Below, one piece after another: positions 8,392-17,450 of a DNA stretch of 36,197 nt. Each line of letters starts with the position of its first letter. Within the stretch, counting starts at the first letter, position 1. Below the pieces are notes generated by a model. That model was not told where the DNA came from and searched no databases. It saw nothing but the letters and a program-made list of their open reading frames with translations. The DNA is from Nitrospira sp. (GTDB lineage: Bacteria > Nitrospirota > Nitrospiria > Nitrospirales > Nitrospiraceae): assembly GCA_019636835.1 (NCBI GenBank), contig JAHBWU010000040.1, positions 1 through 36,197 of the forward strand, read 5' to 3'. Both the position numbers and the translations under genes were made by a program.

Positions 8392-11300
8392 TATTCTCGC
8401 TCTGTGTACAGATTAATCATGGGTTCAACCTCCCTGAGAGATTGGGAAACATTCGGAAATACGCATGCGCCACCTTCTCCATGCCCAAGAACAACCACAT
8501 TTCCTTTGGTATATTGGAGCTCCTGCAAGTCCTCCCTCTGCCTACGCGCGTATTCCTGCCATCGTTCCATTTGCGACTGGACAAGTCTCAAAAAAAGTTC
8601 CCGATCGTTACGCCTTCTCAGAGGCTGGGCTTCCCATTTCTTTTTGAAGACATCCAGGATCTCCGCCAACATTTCTGGACTGAGATCAGAGATCAGCGTG
8701 CCGCCTTCTTCTTGGTCGATGCCAACTGGAACTGAAGGGTTCGTTTGCCGCCAGTTTCGAATGAGGATGGAAAGAATAGAGCCCATGGCCCGATCCACTG
8801 CTTTTGGCGCGAGAGGTTTAACTGCGATTGGCTCAACTGATACCGATAACTTACGATGGTAGCCGGTGAAATACTCGTAATGGTTCAAGTCACGTGGCTT
8901 TGACACTCTGAAGAACACAGTGGCCAAGCCCGCCTGATATCTCCCGATTCTCCCGACTGCCTGAATGTATTGAGAGGCGGACTTGGGTTGTCCGTGAACA
9001 ATCATTAATGAGAGTCGGGTGACGTCAACACCAGTACCAAACATTGAGGTTGAGGCGACAACGTCAAGCGCGTCCCCATCACCCAAACTTCGCTCCATTT
9101 TCGCCAAGATTCCAGGGAGCTCACTAGAGCCGGTTTGACTCGAAAGATTACGAAACCCTTCGCGTAATCCTTGCCGACGATTTGTGCCAGCGTTTTGTCG
9201 GTGGAGCTTGTCAATAAATTGTGGAATGTCTTGCCGGATCAGTGTTTCTCCCTGGGCCAACTCCCGAACGGCATTGAAATATCCCACCAGAGTCCAAAAG
9301 TGATCCAAGTGTCTCATTCGATCTTCGCGTTCCGCTCCCGCAGGCATCGCGCGAATCTGGTCTAGGAGATTTTGTGCGGTTTGCAACAATCTGCCCCAAA
9401 GCCGCAACATTGGCGTCTGCGGCGCGCGTCCCGGAAAGGCAAGTCCTAGAAATAAACGACCCGGTGCGCTTTCATCCAGTGGGTGCACTTCCTCCGACTT
9501 AAGAAAGAATCCCTTGGATATGTCGAGTCCTACGGGAGGAAACACCGCACTGGTTCGCCCCATCAGACAGGCGATTTGCTCCAATGAGTTCCTAATAGTC
9601 GCTGAGGACGCGATATACTTAGGAAACCCGCAAAGCTTCCCAATGGCGGTTTCGAAAAGCCCAAACGTTGAGCCAAGAGGCCCATCCAACAAGTGCAATT
9701 CATCTTGGATGATTAGCGATGGAGGCTCAAAAGGAGATACGGCGGGCCGATTCCTTCCAGGCTCTTCCTGAGAGAATCCACCATTAACTCCGCAGTCGTA
9801 AGATCGAACTCGCCCAAATAGTGATGCCGCAGAGTTGGTAAAGGCAAGTCTAGCCAACTTGTCCACCGTTGAAATAAGCATTGACGGTGGTTTCGCGTAA
9901 AGCATCTCATCGACGGTGAGGGCGGAAATTCTAATTCCTGATGTCGCGCATGGGTCGTGGCGTGAAACAAAACATGGGTGACCCTCGACAAAGGCCCACT
10001 GTCCATCTCGATTTGGTAGCTTGTGTTTGAATAGCAAGGAATTCAGTTCACATTGAGGCTCAGGGCAGCGGATCTCGTAATCGTTCAATCCTCCTCTGCG
10101 CCCTCCTGCTACGGGAATGTAACCTGGTCTCGCCGCCCCAAAAGAATTTAACTTTACGTTTAAAGCTCCCTCCGCCGTCTCAGTCCACCATCGATGTATA
10201 TCTTGTCCCGTGACAGGCGAACTCAAGATAAGATCGAGCCTTAGATAGTTCGATCTATCTGATGGATGGGGAGAATTAGTTAGCGAAGTGACTTTAAATT
10301 TATTTGTAGAGGCCGCCTTTAGGCTATTTTCATCAGAGCGGGCTAATGCAGAAGCGTGCACCTTAAGCGCGAGTGGACCAGCGGGAATATCATCGAGGGG
10401 AAACGAGAGTACGCTTCCACAGCAAGGGCAATTCAAAATTTGGGCTGGGTCAGACTCATCACTTTGCGCGGGCCTTGTCAGTAGGTTGATGGCGCCAGGT
10501 CCGAAATCTTTGTAACCAGCGCCTCTCATTTGGTTTGGCGTAACAGCGCCTCCAACCCATAGCCCGAGGGAGAATGGCGAGTGACCCCACATATGACCTG
10601 GTTCTCGCGGCCATCCTGGAGGTAGCCAGCCCGCTTCGTTTTGCTGAGTAGCCGTACACCGAAGAACCTCACAAGCAACAACCATTTTAAGCGCTCTTCG
10701 AAATTGCTGGATAGTGAGTAGTCTGAGCGTGTATCTACTTATGACAGCGGTGCCATCGCCAGAACGTGAACCGTCGGAATCCGTCGGAGAGATTCTTCGC
10801 CGGTACGCGAGGCAAAATGCCGCTAGTCCCAAATAGGCTTCAGTCTTACCTCCACCAGTCGGAAACCAAATAGTGTCGCAAATTTCTCTTTCCTTTGTAG
10901 GTTTCGCCGTGGATTCAAGGCTCATGAGGATGAACGCGAGCTGGAAAGGACGCCATTTCATGACAGAATCAGAGGGGTTTCGACCCCAGGCATACTGTTT
11001 TGCCATCGCCTTATTCATGAAGAGGAATGAGAGAAGGGCGTTCTTATCTTCTCGAAGAAATACAAGGCCCTGGCGAATTCTTCGGAGGGCTTCCTTGTGT
11101 CGGTTCATGATCGTCTCATCAAACGGGCGAGTCGAAGATTGTGGCTGAAGACCTCCTGCCCAGTCCTCATATGCTTTGACTAAGGGCTCGATATACTTTG
11201 ACAACTCTTCATAGTTCGAACAGTTTGCTATTTCTTCTGCGCTAAGAGCCACTCCAATACGAACGCCTGCTCCAGAGGCTGGGGCCGGATACATCGGTAT

Positions 11301-12173
11301 GAAATCAGTGCGCAGGTGAGGTGCCAGAAAATCGACAACTTGGCTATTGCTCTGGAAAAAATGATTCCCATCGATCCATTTGAACGGAACATCTGGATCG
11401 GGAAACACGGACTTTTCAAATATTCTTTGAGGATCAATCTCGTCCCAATAAACTCCGCACAGGTGACCTCTGGCGTAAATCTTCAGCTTGTCATATTGCC
11501 GGGTCGAGACTCGCCACTCTTCGTCTTCGGAAGTGAAACTTAAATCACCCAACTCGCATAGGGCATTTCTATCCCTGAGACGAATTCGAATTTCTGGCTG
11601 AAAAATGATTTCTTCATTTGTAGGCCGACCTGAACCATCACCCCCAAGAAGGGAACTCAGGTAGATTGATACTTTGAAGCCGCCAGTCTTTAATGATGAA
11701 ATTTTATAAGTCAGTTGAAGAGACGAGTCGGGTGACCGCTCGCCACTTTCGATGGCAGCTTTGCTCGCCGTCGTAATCCATAGATTTGAACTTCTCACCC
11801 ATCCGCGTCCCTTAATAAGTTGGTATCTGCCCCAAGTAACACAAACGCGAATATCGCCAGCCAGCGGTTCCTCTGAGAGAACAAATGACAAGCCCATCGA
11901 TGATGGGACTCGTCTGAAATTTTGTCCAGCGTCTATGAATGCTTGGTTAACGAAACTCGTCGAATTCTCTTCCGAGTCTTCCTCGCCCCCCGATGCATTG
12001 GCCGCCAAGGTGTCCTCGGCGTCTGGGTTTCGCTCCATTCCAGTGGATTGAGGAAAGAGTTGGCCTGTCGAATATTCATGTCTAGGCTCGTCTGCTTCGG
12101 GGAACTCCTCTACCGCCCCTCCCCTGGGCCCTAAAAGCTCCTTGACGACGTCCGATATAAAAACATGTCTCAT
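8391..12173 (-). CDS. drmA: DrmA, SF2 helicase of DISARM
   Basis: The product is 1,260 residues from the ATG at 12173, which overlaps the methyltransferase stop as ATGA; a start at 12242 is possible but would intrude further into that gene. Helicase motifs are in order: Walker A PTGGGKT at 438-444, Walker B-type DELH at 824-827 (motif II), SAT in IASSATIRN (motif III), SMFGTGVDVTRL (motif V) and QAVGRIGR around 1071-1078 (motif VI). A CPCC motif between the first two suggests a zinc site. The long N-terminal region (~430 aa) before the helicase core and the large insert between motifs I and II are typical of DrmA rather than of DEAD-box helicases. It is expected to work with DrmB to recognise invading DNA lacking host methylation. 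Confidence 0.93.
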   Translation of the reverse strand: MRHVFISDVVKELLGPRGGAVEEFPEADEPRHEYSTGQLFPQSTGMERNPDAEDTLAANASGGEEDSEENSTSFVNQAFIDAGQNFRRVPSSMGLSFVLSEEPLAGDIRVCVTWGRYQLIKGRGWVRSSNLWITTASKAAIESGERSPDSSLQLTYKISSLKTGGFKVSIYLSSLLGGDGSGRPTNEEIIFQPEIRIRLRDRNALCELGDLSFTSEDEEWRVSTRQYDKLKIYARGHLCGVYWDEIDPQRIFEKSVFPDPDVPFKWIDGNHFFQSNSQVVDFLAPHLRTDFIPMYPAPASGAGVRIGVALSAEEIANCSNYEELSKYIEPLVKAYEDWAGGLQPQSSTRPFDETIMNRHKEALRRIRQGLVFLREDKNALLSFLFMNKAMAKQYAWGRNPSDSVMKWRPFQLAFILMSLESTAKPTKEREICDTIWFPTGGGKTEAYLGLAAFCLAYRRRISPTDSDGSRSGDGTAVISRYTLRLLTIQQFRRALKMVVACEVLRCTATQQNEAGWLPPGWPREPGHMWGHSPFSLGLWVGGAVTPNQMRGAGYKDFGPGAINLLTRPAQSDESDPAQILNCPCCGSVLSFPLDDIPAGPLALKVHASALARSDENSLKAASTNKFKVTSLTNSPHPSDRSNYLRLDLILSSPVTGQDIHRWWTETAEGALNVKLNSFGAARPGYIPVAGGRRGGLNDYEIRCPEPQCELNSLLFKHKLPNRDGQWAFVEGHPCFVSRHDPCATSGIRISALTVDEMLYAKPPSMLISTVDKLARLAFTNSAASLFGRVRSYDCGVNGGFSQEEPGRNRPAVSPFEPPSLIIQDELHLLDGPLGSTFGLFETAIGKLCGFPKYIASSATIRNSLEQIACLMGRTSAVFPPVGLDISKGFFLKSEEVHPLDESAPGRLFLGLAFPGRAPQTPMLRLWGRLLQTAQNLLDQIRAMPAGAEREDRMRHLDHFWTLVGYFNAVRELAQGETLIRQDIPQFIDKLHRQNAGTNRRQGLREGFRNLSSQTGSSELPGILAKMERSLGDGDALDVVASTSMFGTGVDVTRLSLMIVHGQPKSASQYIQAVGRIGRYQAGLATVFFRVSKPRDLNHYEYFTGYHRKLSVSVEPIAVKPLAPKAVDRAMGSILSILIRNWRQTNPSVPVGIDQEEGGTLISDLSPEMLAEILDVFKKKWEAQPLRRRNDRELFLRLVQSQMERWQEYARRQREDLQELQYTKGNVVVLGHGEGGACVFPNVSQSLREVEPMINLYTERE

Positions 12174-13426
12174 CGTGCCCACCGAACATTTGAATTGTTT
12201 TCGAAGTATTTTGACTTCGGCAGGGTCGGAGGTTTGATGCAATGCCTCTTACGTTTCATGAGTTGAGGCCAAAGTACTTGGGCCAGGGAATTAGCCACCG
12301 CGAAAGCAAAGTCCACAGGCACCGCGTTTCCAATTTGTCTCACCGACGCGCACCACGCTCCGGAAAAAACATAATCGTCGGGAAACGTTTGCAGGCGGGC
12401 GCATTCTCGAATCGTAAAATATCGAACACTCCCATCAGGAAGAGCCAGCATGTTTTCTCCACCAGGCACGCCATGGTTTCCAGCCTTCAATGTCTTCGCG
12501 GGTAGGTCAAAAGTGCTCCCTGTATGACCTGGGTAGGGTCGAGCACCGGGATATAACTGGTGATTTGGAATAGAGCTGGCCGTTGAAAGTCGGTGCGGAG
12601 AAGGTAACCCGATAAACGCATCTCTGACGGTCCGCCAGGCAATTGTTGATGGTTCGCCAGATCTAGCTAGGCGCTCAATGCGCGGCGCGAGGATACCGGG
12701 TGGTTCCGGAATCCTTCTTTTTGAGAAACCGTGGCGCGCCCAATATTCTCCTGTCACCCATTGGTCCCAAATTAACCTGTCGATGGAGTGAGTTGGGGAT
12801 GGAAATTTCCAGCTCAAATTCAGGTCGTGTCGAGTTCCGACAATAAAAAGGCGGTGGCGATTTTGAGGGACACCATAGTCCGTAGCATTCAGCACTGTGT
12901 GCTGAACTTCATAGGTGGCTCCATAAATCCCGCCTTTCTTCTGACAAGCCCTCAGCCGTCGAAAGTGATCTTTCCAGCTTTCGCCTGAAGACTGGGCAAC
13001 GAAAGGTAAACTCAGGCTAAGAAGTATGTAATTGAAGTAGTCCGAAAATGCTTCTCGAACCAAGCCTCTCACGTTCTCAATCAAAATGACCTTTGGTTCT
13101 AGATGTCGTACTGCTCTTAAGACTTCTGGAAACATGTCTCTTTCATCTCGATATCCGCGGTGCTTGCCAGCTTGGGAGAAAGGTTGGCATGGTGGACCGC
13201 CGGCCAACAAGATGATTGACCGCCCAAAGGACTCATAGCTGAAATCGCGAACATCCATTCTATGAAGTTTTGAATGCTTTGGGATGTTGTTGTTCCCTCC
13301 TTGGTTGATAAGAAGGGTATTCATCGCATCGTGATTCTTTTCAATAATGGCCTCAGGGCTAAAACCCGCTTTTGAAATTCCTAGTGTCAGTCCGCCTGCT
13401 CCGGAAAAAAGTTCTATCGCCTTCAC
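12170..13426 (-). CDS. drmMII: C5-cytosine DNA methyltransferase, DISARM host-marking enzyme (DrmMII)
   Basis: This 418-residue enzyme transfers a methyl group from SAM to carbon 5 of cytosine in a specific DNA site. Motif I is ELFSGAGGLTLGISKAGF at the N-terminus. The catalytic motif IV is GGPPCQPFSQAG with nucleophile C80. Motif VI is ENVRGL, motif VIII is QNRHRLFIVG, and motif X is QIGNAVPVDFAFAVANSL. The variable target-recognition region lies at about 240-330; the target sequence cannot be read from it. The start is GTG at 13426, overlapping the vsr stop as GTGA, and the stop overlaps drmA. In DISARM class 2 this enzyme marks the host DNA so that the DrmAB machinery spares it. It is intact and of usual length. 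Confidence 0.93.
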   Translation of the reverse strand: MKAIELFSGAGGLTLGISKAGFSPEAIIEKNHDAMNTLLINQGGNNNIPKHSKLHRMDVRDFSYESFGRSIILLAGGPPCQPFSQAGKHRGYRDERDMFPEVLRAVRHLEPKVILIENVRGLVREAFSDYFNYILLSLSLPFVAQSSGESWKDHFRRLRACQKKGGIYGATYEVQHTVLNATDYGVPQNRHRLFIVGTRHDLNLSWKFPSPTHSIDRLIWDQWVTGEYWARHGFSKRRIPEPPGILAPRIERLARSGEPSTIAWRTVRDAFIGLPSPHRLSTASSIPNHQLYPGARPYPGHTGSTFDLPAKTLKAGNHGVPGGENMLALPDGSVRYFTIRECARLQTFPDDYVFSGAWCASVRQIGNAVPVDFAFAVANSLAQVLWPQLMKRKRHCIKPPTLPKSKYFENNSNVRWAR

Positions 13427-13833
13427 TTGCTCTCCAGGAAACGAGTGATTCTTCCTGTCAGATCAGAGGGGTGTTTCATTTTGCACTCCCAGATTGTCAT
13501 GTACCGCCAACCCTGTTTATTTACGAGTCGACGATTTCTACGATCTCGTTGAATGTTTCTTTCCAGCTTAGCGATCCAAAACCCCTTTCGAGACTTTGGC
13601 AGGCGAACGCCATTGAAACAGGTATGACGGTGCCAGAAACATCCATGGACAAAAATTACTTTCTTTCGCTTCCGGAAAACAAAATCTGGATTGCCTGGTA
13701 GGGCCCGATCATGCGTCGTGAAATGATAGCCGAGAGCGCGGAGAACCAAACGGACCAGTTGTTCCGGCTTTGTATTTCTGGAACGAACCAACGACATGCG
13801 CTTGCTACGTTCGGATTTTGATAACGTATCCAT
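13423..13833 (-). CDS. vsr: Very short patch repair endonuclease (Vsr)
   Basis: The product is 136 residues. Vsr nicks 5' of the T in T:G mismatches that arise when 5-methylcytosine deaminates, starting short-patch repair back to C:G. Family signatures are clear: MSLVRSRNTKPE at 13-24, catalytic D50 in GNPDFVF, and VIFVHGCFWHRHTC at 59-72 with H63, C65, H70 and C72 matching the catalytic and zinc-binding pattern of E. coli Vsr. The tail ends in WECKMKHP. It is the first gene of the operon and overlaps the methyltransferase GTG start, so it is co-expressed with the enzyme that creates its substrate. Upstream of its ATG is only a weak purine stretch (AGAAGTAAG). Confidence 0.95.
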   Translation of the reverse strand: MDTLSKSERSKRMSLVRSRNTKPEQLVRLVLRALGYHFTTHDRALPGNPDFVFRKRKKVIFVHGCFWHRHTCFNGVRLPKSRKGFWIAKLERNIQRDRRNRRLVNKQGWRYMTIWECKMKHPSDLTGRITRFLESK

Positions 13834-14422
13834 CGGCTTACTTCTGTCAGCACGGAGGATCGATTCTTGCGCCTTTTCTCCCCCCAGGATATTGGTATCA
13901 GCGCCACGCCCCCGCTCATCAATCTCTGGCTTTTGGAACTTCCACAGCTTCCCAGCTTGTTAGCTGGAATTCTTTTGGCTACAAGCCACCGGATATAGGT
14001 CCTTGCGCGAGTCGAGTGGGCAATTTCCTCGCATTCAACCAGCTGGCAACGCAATGCAGCAAAGTAAATGGACCACTATTTGCGATTTACCGTCGTGCAT
14101 TATTAGAGATAACCTCTGATAAGTAAAGACAATGTGGGTAGGAAATATCGAGGCTACCGTTAACCACGCTGAGAATTACCCGTAACTCGACGAGTGAAAT
14201 ACAAGCGGTGTGATCGACAATCGTGACCTATCTCATCGGCTGCAGGTTGGGAATCGAGCTGTCCGGAAGGCTGGTTCAAATGAGAAAGGGGTAGTTTCTA
14301 GTCGCTCGGCTCTTCTATCTCATCTGACTCTGCAAACAGGCACTCGAAGGACTGAGAATCGTCGAACAGCCAGGAGGAATGCGAAGTACGGATGCAAGCG
14401 TTTCAATCGTACTCAATCTGTT
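13834..14422. other. Island boundary / intergenic region, no gene supported
   Basis: This stretch holds the 5' leader and probably the promoter of the DISARM operon. A frame open on the minus strand from 14054 into vsr has no recognisable content and overlaps vsr. The right boundary of the AT-rich island probably lies here. I found no tRNA gene, integrase or convincing attachment repeat. Confidence 0.45.
14099..14127 (-). promoter_or_regulatory. Candidate sigma-70 promoter for the DISARM operon
   Basis: On the minus strand, TTTACT at 14127-14122 (4/6 to the -35 consensus) is followed after 17 bases by AATAAT at 14104-14099 (5/6 to -10). It would start a transcript near 14092 with a leader of about 260 nt before vsr. 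This is pattern matching only. Confidence 0.25.
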
Positions 14423-14812
14423 CTAAGTCTTCACGTCCGCTTCCCACGATACCCTGGCGGGGCACCATTGCCACACGCCGAGAGTGATGATGCGAGTCAA
14501 TCCGGCCGGGATACAGCCGGTGCGGTTGACCTCGACTTTCCGGTTGATCAATTTGGTCGGATCGCCGCAGCGCTTCAGATAGTCATCGGCCTTGATCTCG
14601 TGAAGATTCGCGTGAGGAACGACGAAGGCGACCACTGGAACGGGTAGCACGGCGATGGAAGAATCGTCGACTCCCTCAGAGCCTGAACAATGGGCACCGG
14701 TTTTCGGGTACGTGACGTCATCATGGACAAGAGCCGTGGTGCAGCCTCCTAAGAGGAGAGACGCACTCATAACGATTGCCCAACACCCCCGGAGACGCGG
14801 CTGCTGGATCAT
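14423..14812 (-). CDS. Small lipoprotein of unknown function, faintly Bor-like
   Basis: This 129-residue protein starts with a short basic region and a hydrophobic stretch ending in the lipobox LLLGGC, so it should be exported and lipid-anchored. The mature part contains a central VLPVPVVAFVVPH stretch, a DDYLKRCGDPTKL segment and a C-terminal GLTRIITLGVWQWCPARVSW. The last two resemble in order the CGG and GLLGFITLG....ARVYC segments of the lambda Bor/Iss lipoproteins (serum resistance family). The similarity is short and recalled from memory, so I do not assign the name. The gene stands alone, divergent from the EamA transporter and just outside the DISARM island. Confidence 0.65.
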   Translation of the reverse strand: MIQQPRLRGCWAIVMSASLLLGGCTTALVHDDVTYPKTGAHCSGSEGVDDSSIAVLPVPVVAFVVPHANLHEIKADDYLKRCGDPTKLINRKVEVNRTGCIPAGLTRIITLGVWQWCPARVSWEADVKT

Positions 14813-14942
14813 GAAATACCTCCCTTTTGACCGGCGTATCTCTTAGACGGAGGCTACCCACAAAGGGAAACACCGTCAAGAAAATGCATTGATCGAGGAA
14901 TACTGCTTGACGGCGGGTCGGAACGACGGTATCCCAGTGGCC

Positions 14943-15845
14943 ATGAGTCAGCCTTCCACCACCGTAGCCTATGGGTCGGTCGTGCTCGCGGCAGTTCTGT
15001 GGGGTGGTTCGATCGTGGCGCAGAAGATGGCCCTCGGCTCGTTCTCCGCTGTCGAAGCCTCGGTTCTTCGCGATGTCGGAGGGTTGGCGATTCTTCTAGC
15101 AACGTGGTGGTCGAAAGAACGCGGCGCGATCAAAATCAGTCGCGCCGACATTTGGTTGCTCGGCCTTCTGGGGCTTGGGGTCTTGGGAAACCATCTGCTC
15201 ATTCTCATGGGCCTCAACTATGTCAGCGGGGCGGTCGGCGGCGTGATCATTGGATCGAGCCCCGTCGTGACCATGCTGCTCTCGGCCATGTTGATTCGGG
15301 ATGTGCCGTTGCGTGCAGTTTGGGCCGGCTCCCTGCTGTCGTTCGCAGGTGTCGGACTGGTCTCCGTGGCAGGCTTTCAAGCGGCCGGTGAGCGGCCGTT
15401 GCTGGGTAGCACGCTGGTCTTTCTCGGGGTCGTGAGTTGGGCGCTCTATAGTATCGGCAGCCGCACCATCATGGAGCGAATTTCGGCATTGACCGTGAAT
15501 TGGGCCACTCTGATGGTTGCGACAGTCCTTCAAATTCCATTGCTGTGGACGGATCAAAAAATGATACATGCCGGAGTCGGATCGGTGACGACGTCCGATT
15601 GGCTCGCGCTCGGCTACCTCATCGTTTTTGCGACGGCGGTGGCGCAACAGGCCTGGTTGTTCGGCGTCAAAGGCATTGGTCCCTCCCGGGCGTCGGTCTT
15701 GGGCAACCTGACGCCGGTCGCAGCCATCGGGTTATCGGCCTTGATCCTGGGAGAATCCGTCGGACTCATTGAAATTATAGGCATCGGTCTCATCTTGGGC
15801 GGGGTGTGGGTGGTCAATCGTCAAACGGCAAGGTTGAGTACCTAG
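14943..15845 (+). CDS. EamA-family (DMT superfamily) transporter
   Basis: The product is about 300 residues from the ATG at 14943 (MSQPSTTVAYG); a TTG at 14889 in the same frame would add 18 polar residues and is less likely. Ten hydrophobic segments are visible, forming two EamA repeats. The first repeat includes LAAVLWGGSIVAQKMALGSFSAVE and ends ~GLVSVAG. The second starts LLGSTLVFLGVVSWALYSIGSR and ends LGESVGLIEIIGIGLILGGVWVVNR, the family-typical last two helices. Members are inner-membrane exporters or importers of small metabolites; the substrate cannot be predicted. The neighbours do not suggest a pathway. Confidence 0.9.
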   Translation: MSQPSTTVAYGSVVLAAVLWGGSIVAQKMALGSFSAVEASVLRDVGGLAILLATWWSKERGAIKISRADIWLLGLLGLGVLGNHLLILMGLNYVSGAVGGVIIGSSPVVTMLLSAMLIRDVPLRAVWAGSLLSFAGVGLVSVAGFQAAGERPLLGSTLVFLGVVSWALYSIGSRTIMERISALTVNWATLMVATVLQIPLLWTDQKMIHAGVGSVTTSDWLALGYLIVFATAVAQQAWLFGVKGIGPSRASVLGNLTPVAAIGLSALILGESVGLIEIIGIGLILGGVWVVNRQTARLST

Positions 15846-15992
15846 GCCGTCGGGCAACTCCCACCCATCCATTCTCGATCCTGATCCTTATTTGGAGTAT
15901 CATACAGGGCCGGACGGTAGAGGTAGCTGTTGCTTCGTGGGGCCGCTGTCATCGAATGACAGACGGCCATATTCCTCAGATCGCTGACTGCA

Positions 15993-17450
15993 ATGAACAG
16001 TAACTATGCCAGAGTACTGATTCCGCTGATCCTGGCTGGGACGTTCATAATCGACGTGTTCATGCCGTGGGGTTATGCAGTCTGGGTTATTGGAGATGTC
16101 TTTGCCGTATTATTGGCCCTCTGGATTGAGTGGCCGATTGCCCCGTATATCGTTGCCGCCGTTGGGACCGTTCTTGTGCAAGTGGGACATGTATTGTCTT
16201 TTCCGGGCATCCCAATAGACATTGCCGTCTTCAATCGAATTGTGGGTACAGCCCTCCTCTGGGTTGCCGCCTGCCTCGTGGCGCGAGCGAGAAAGGCGAA
16301 GCTCGACGATGCCACCAGGCGACTGGGTGCCATCGTGGAGAGCAGCAGCGATGCCATTCTGAGCGTGACACCTGATGGATTCGTGACCACGTGGAATGCC
16401 GGTGCGGAGCGTATCTTCGGGTATTCCGCCACCGAGATGATCGGTCGTTCAATTCTTACGATTATTCCGGTCCATCTCCAACGGGACCGAGCCTGGGAGC
16501 TGGCCACGGTGCGCGGAGCGCATGACATTCACACTTATGATGCAGTACGGTTGACCAAGGACGGCCGATACATCGATGTGTCCGTGACATTATCGCCGCT
16601 CAAGGACGATGTCGGTCAGCATGTCGGTGTATCGAATGTCATCCGCGATATCAGCGAGCGGAAACGAGGGGAGGCACTCCTGCACCAGGCCCATGAGGCG
16701 CTGGAGAGAAAGGTTCTAGAACGAACCGCCGAATTGAGCAGCGCCAACAATTCCCTGCGGGATCTCTCCGGTCGGCTGATGCACGTGCAGGAAGAGGAGC
16801 GAAGTCAGCTGGCGCGCGATCTGCACGACGAAGTCGGACAGTTGTTGACCGCACTGAAGATTGATCTGCAGGACCTCCAGCATGGAGAGGAGGGCCAGCC
16901 GCTTTCCGGTTGTCTACGGGACAGCCTTGAACTGGTGGACTGTCTCCTGACCCAGGTTCGAAATTTGGCGCTGGATCTACGACCGTCGATCCTTGACGAC
17001 CTGGGTCTGGTGTCGGCGCTTCGATGGTATGCGAACCGGCAGGCGGAGCGTAATGGATGGACTCTTTCGCTCTCTGTCGTGGGAATGGGCGGGCGAGTCC
17101 CTGTCCCCATCGAGGTCACCTGCTTTCGGGTTGTGCAGGAGGCGCTGACCAACACCGCGAAATACGCACGGGCCAAGGTGATCGATCTTACGTTATGTCG
17201 GCAAGATGAGGATGTCACGCTCATCATTCAAGACGACGGTGTGGGATTCGACGTGCTGTCGGCCCGACGACGGGCACAGGGCGGGGCAAGCGTCGGGTTG
17301 CTCGGTATGGAAGAGCGTGTGCGGTTGGCCGGTGGCAGCTTTGTCCTCTCATCATTGCCGGGCGAAGGGACCAGGATCGAACTGAGCTTCCCGCTCACTG
17401 AGCAAGAGCAGATCCAGCCGCATGCAACAGTTGAGGCCATATCGCCATGA
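15993..17450 (+). CDS. PAS-domain sensor histidine kinase (NarL/DegS-type, HisKA_3)
   Basis: This 485-residue membrane sensor kinase has about four hydrophobic helices at residues ~8-97, forming a membrane anchor with almost no periplasmic loop, which suggests sensing in the membrane or cytoplasm. A PAS domain lies at ~108-225 (VESSSDAILSVTPDGFVTTWN, IRDISERKRGEAL). A coiled linker follows, then the HisKA_3 dimerisation domain with phospho-acceptor H278 in ARDLHDEVGQLLTALKIDL. The HATPase domain is at ~365-470 with the N-box EALTNTAKYA, G1 DDGVGFD and G2 GLLGMEERVRLAGG. The stop overlaps the ATG of the response regulator gene (ATGA at 17447), so the two form a co-translated pair. The signal is unknown. 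Confidence 0.95.
   Translation: MNSNYARVLIPLILAGTFIIDVFMPWGYAVWVIGDVFAVLLALWIEWPIAPYIVAAVGTVLVQVGHVLSFPGIPIDIAVFNRIVGTALLWVAACLVARARKAKLDDATRRLGAIVESSSDAILSVTPDGFVTTWNAGAERIFGYSATEMIGRSILTIIPVHLQRDRAWELATVRGAHDIHTYDAVRLTKDGRYIDVSVTLSPLKDDVGQHVGVSNVIRDISERKRGEALLHQAHEALERKVLERTAELSSANNSLRDLSGRLMHVQEEERSQLARDLHDEVGQLLTALKIDLQDLQHGEEGQPLSGCLRDSLELVDCLLTQVRNLALDLRPSILDDLGLVSALRWYANRQAERNGWTLSLSVVGMGGRVPVPIEVTCFRVVQEALTNTAKYARAKVIDLTLCRQDEDVTLIIQDDGVGFDVLSARRRAQGGASVGLLGMEERVRLAGGSFVLSSLPGEGTRIELSFPLTEQEQIQPHATVEAISP

Noticed and set aside
13656..14054. Minus-strand frame overlapping vsr
   Set aside because: Its second half is the wrong frame of vsr, and its first half has no recognisable motif or ribosome-binding site.
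3589..14240. Short shared words at the island edges as attachment sites
   Set aside because: Eight- and nine-base matches in stretches of this size are expected by chance, and no integrase is present.
14210..14300. tRNA-like T-loop string GGTTCAAAT near the island edge
   Set aside because: The flanking bases do not form the T-stem or acceptor stem, so no tRNA can be folded.
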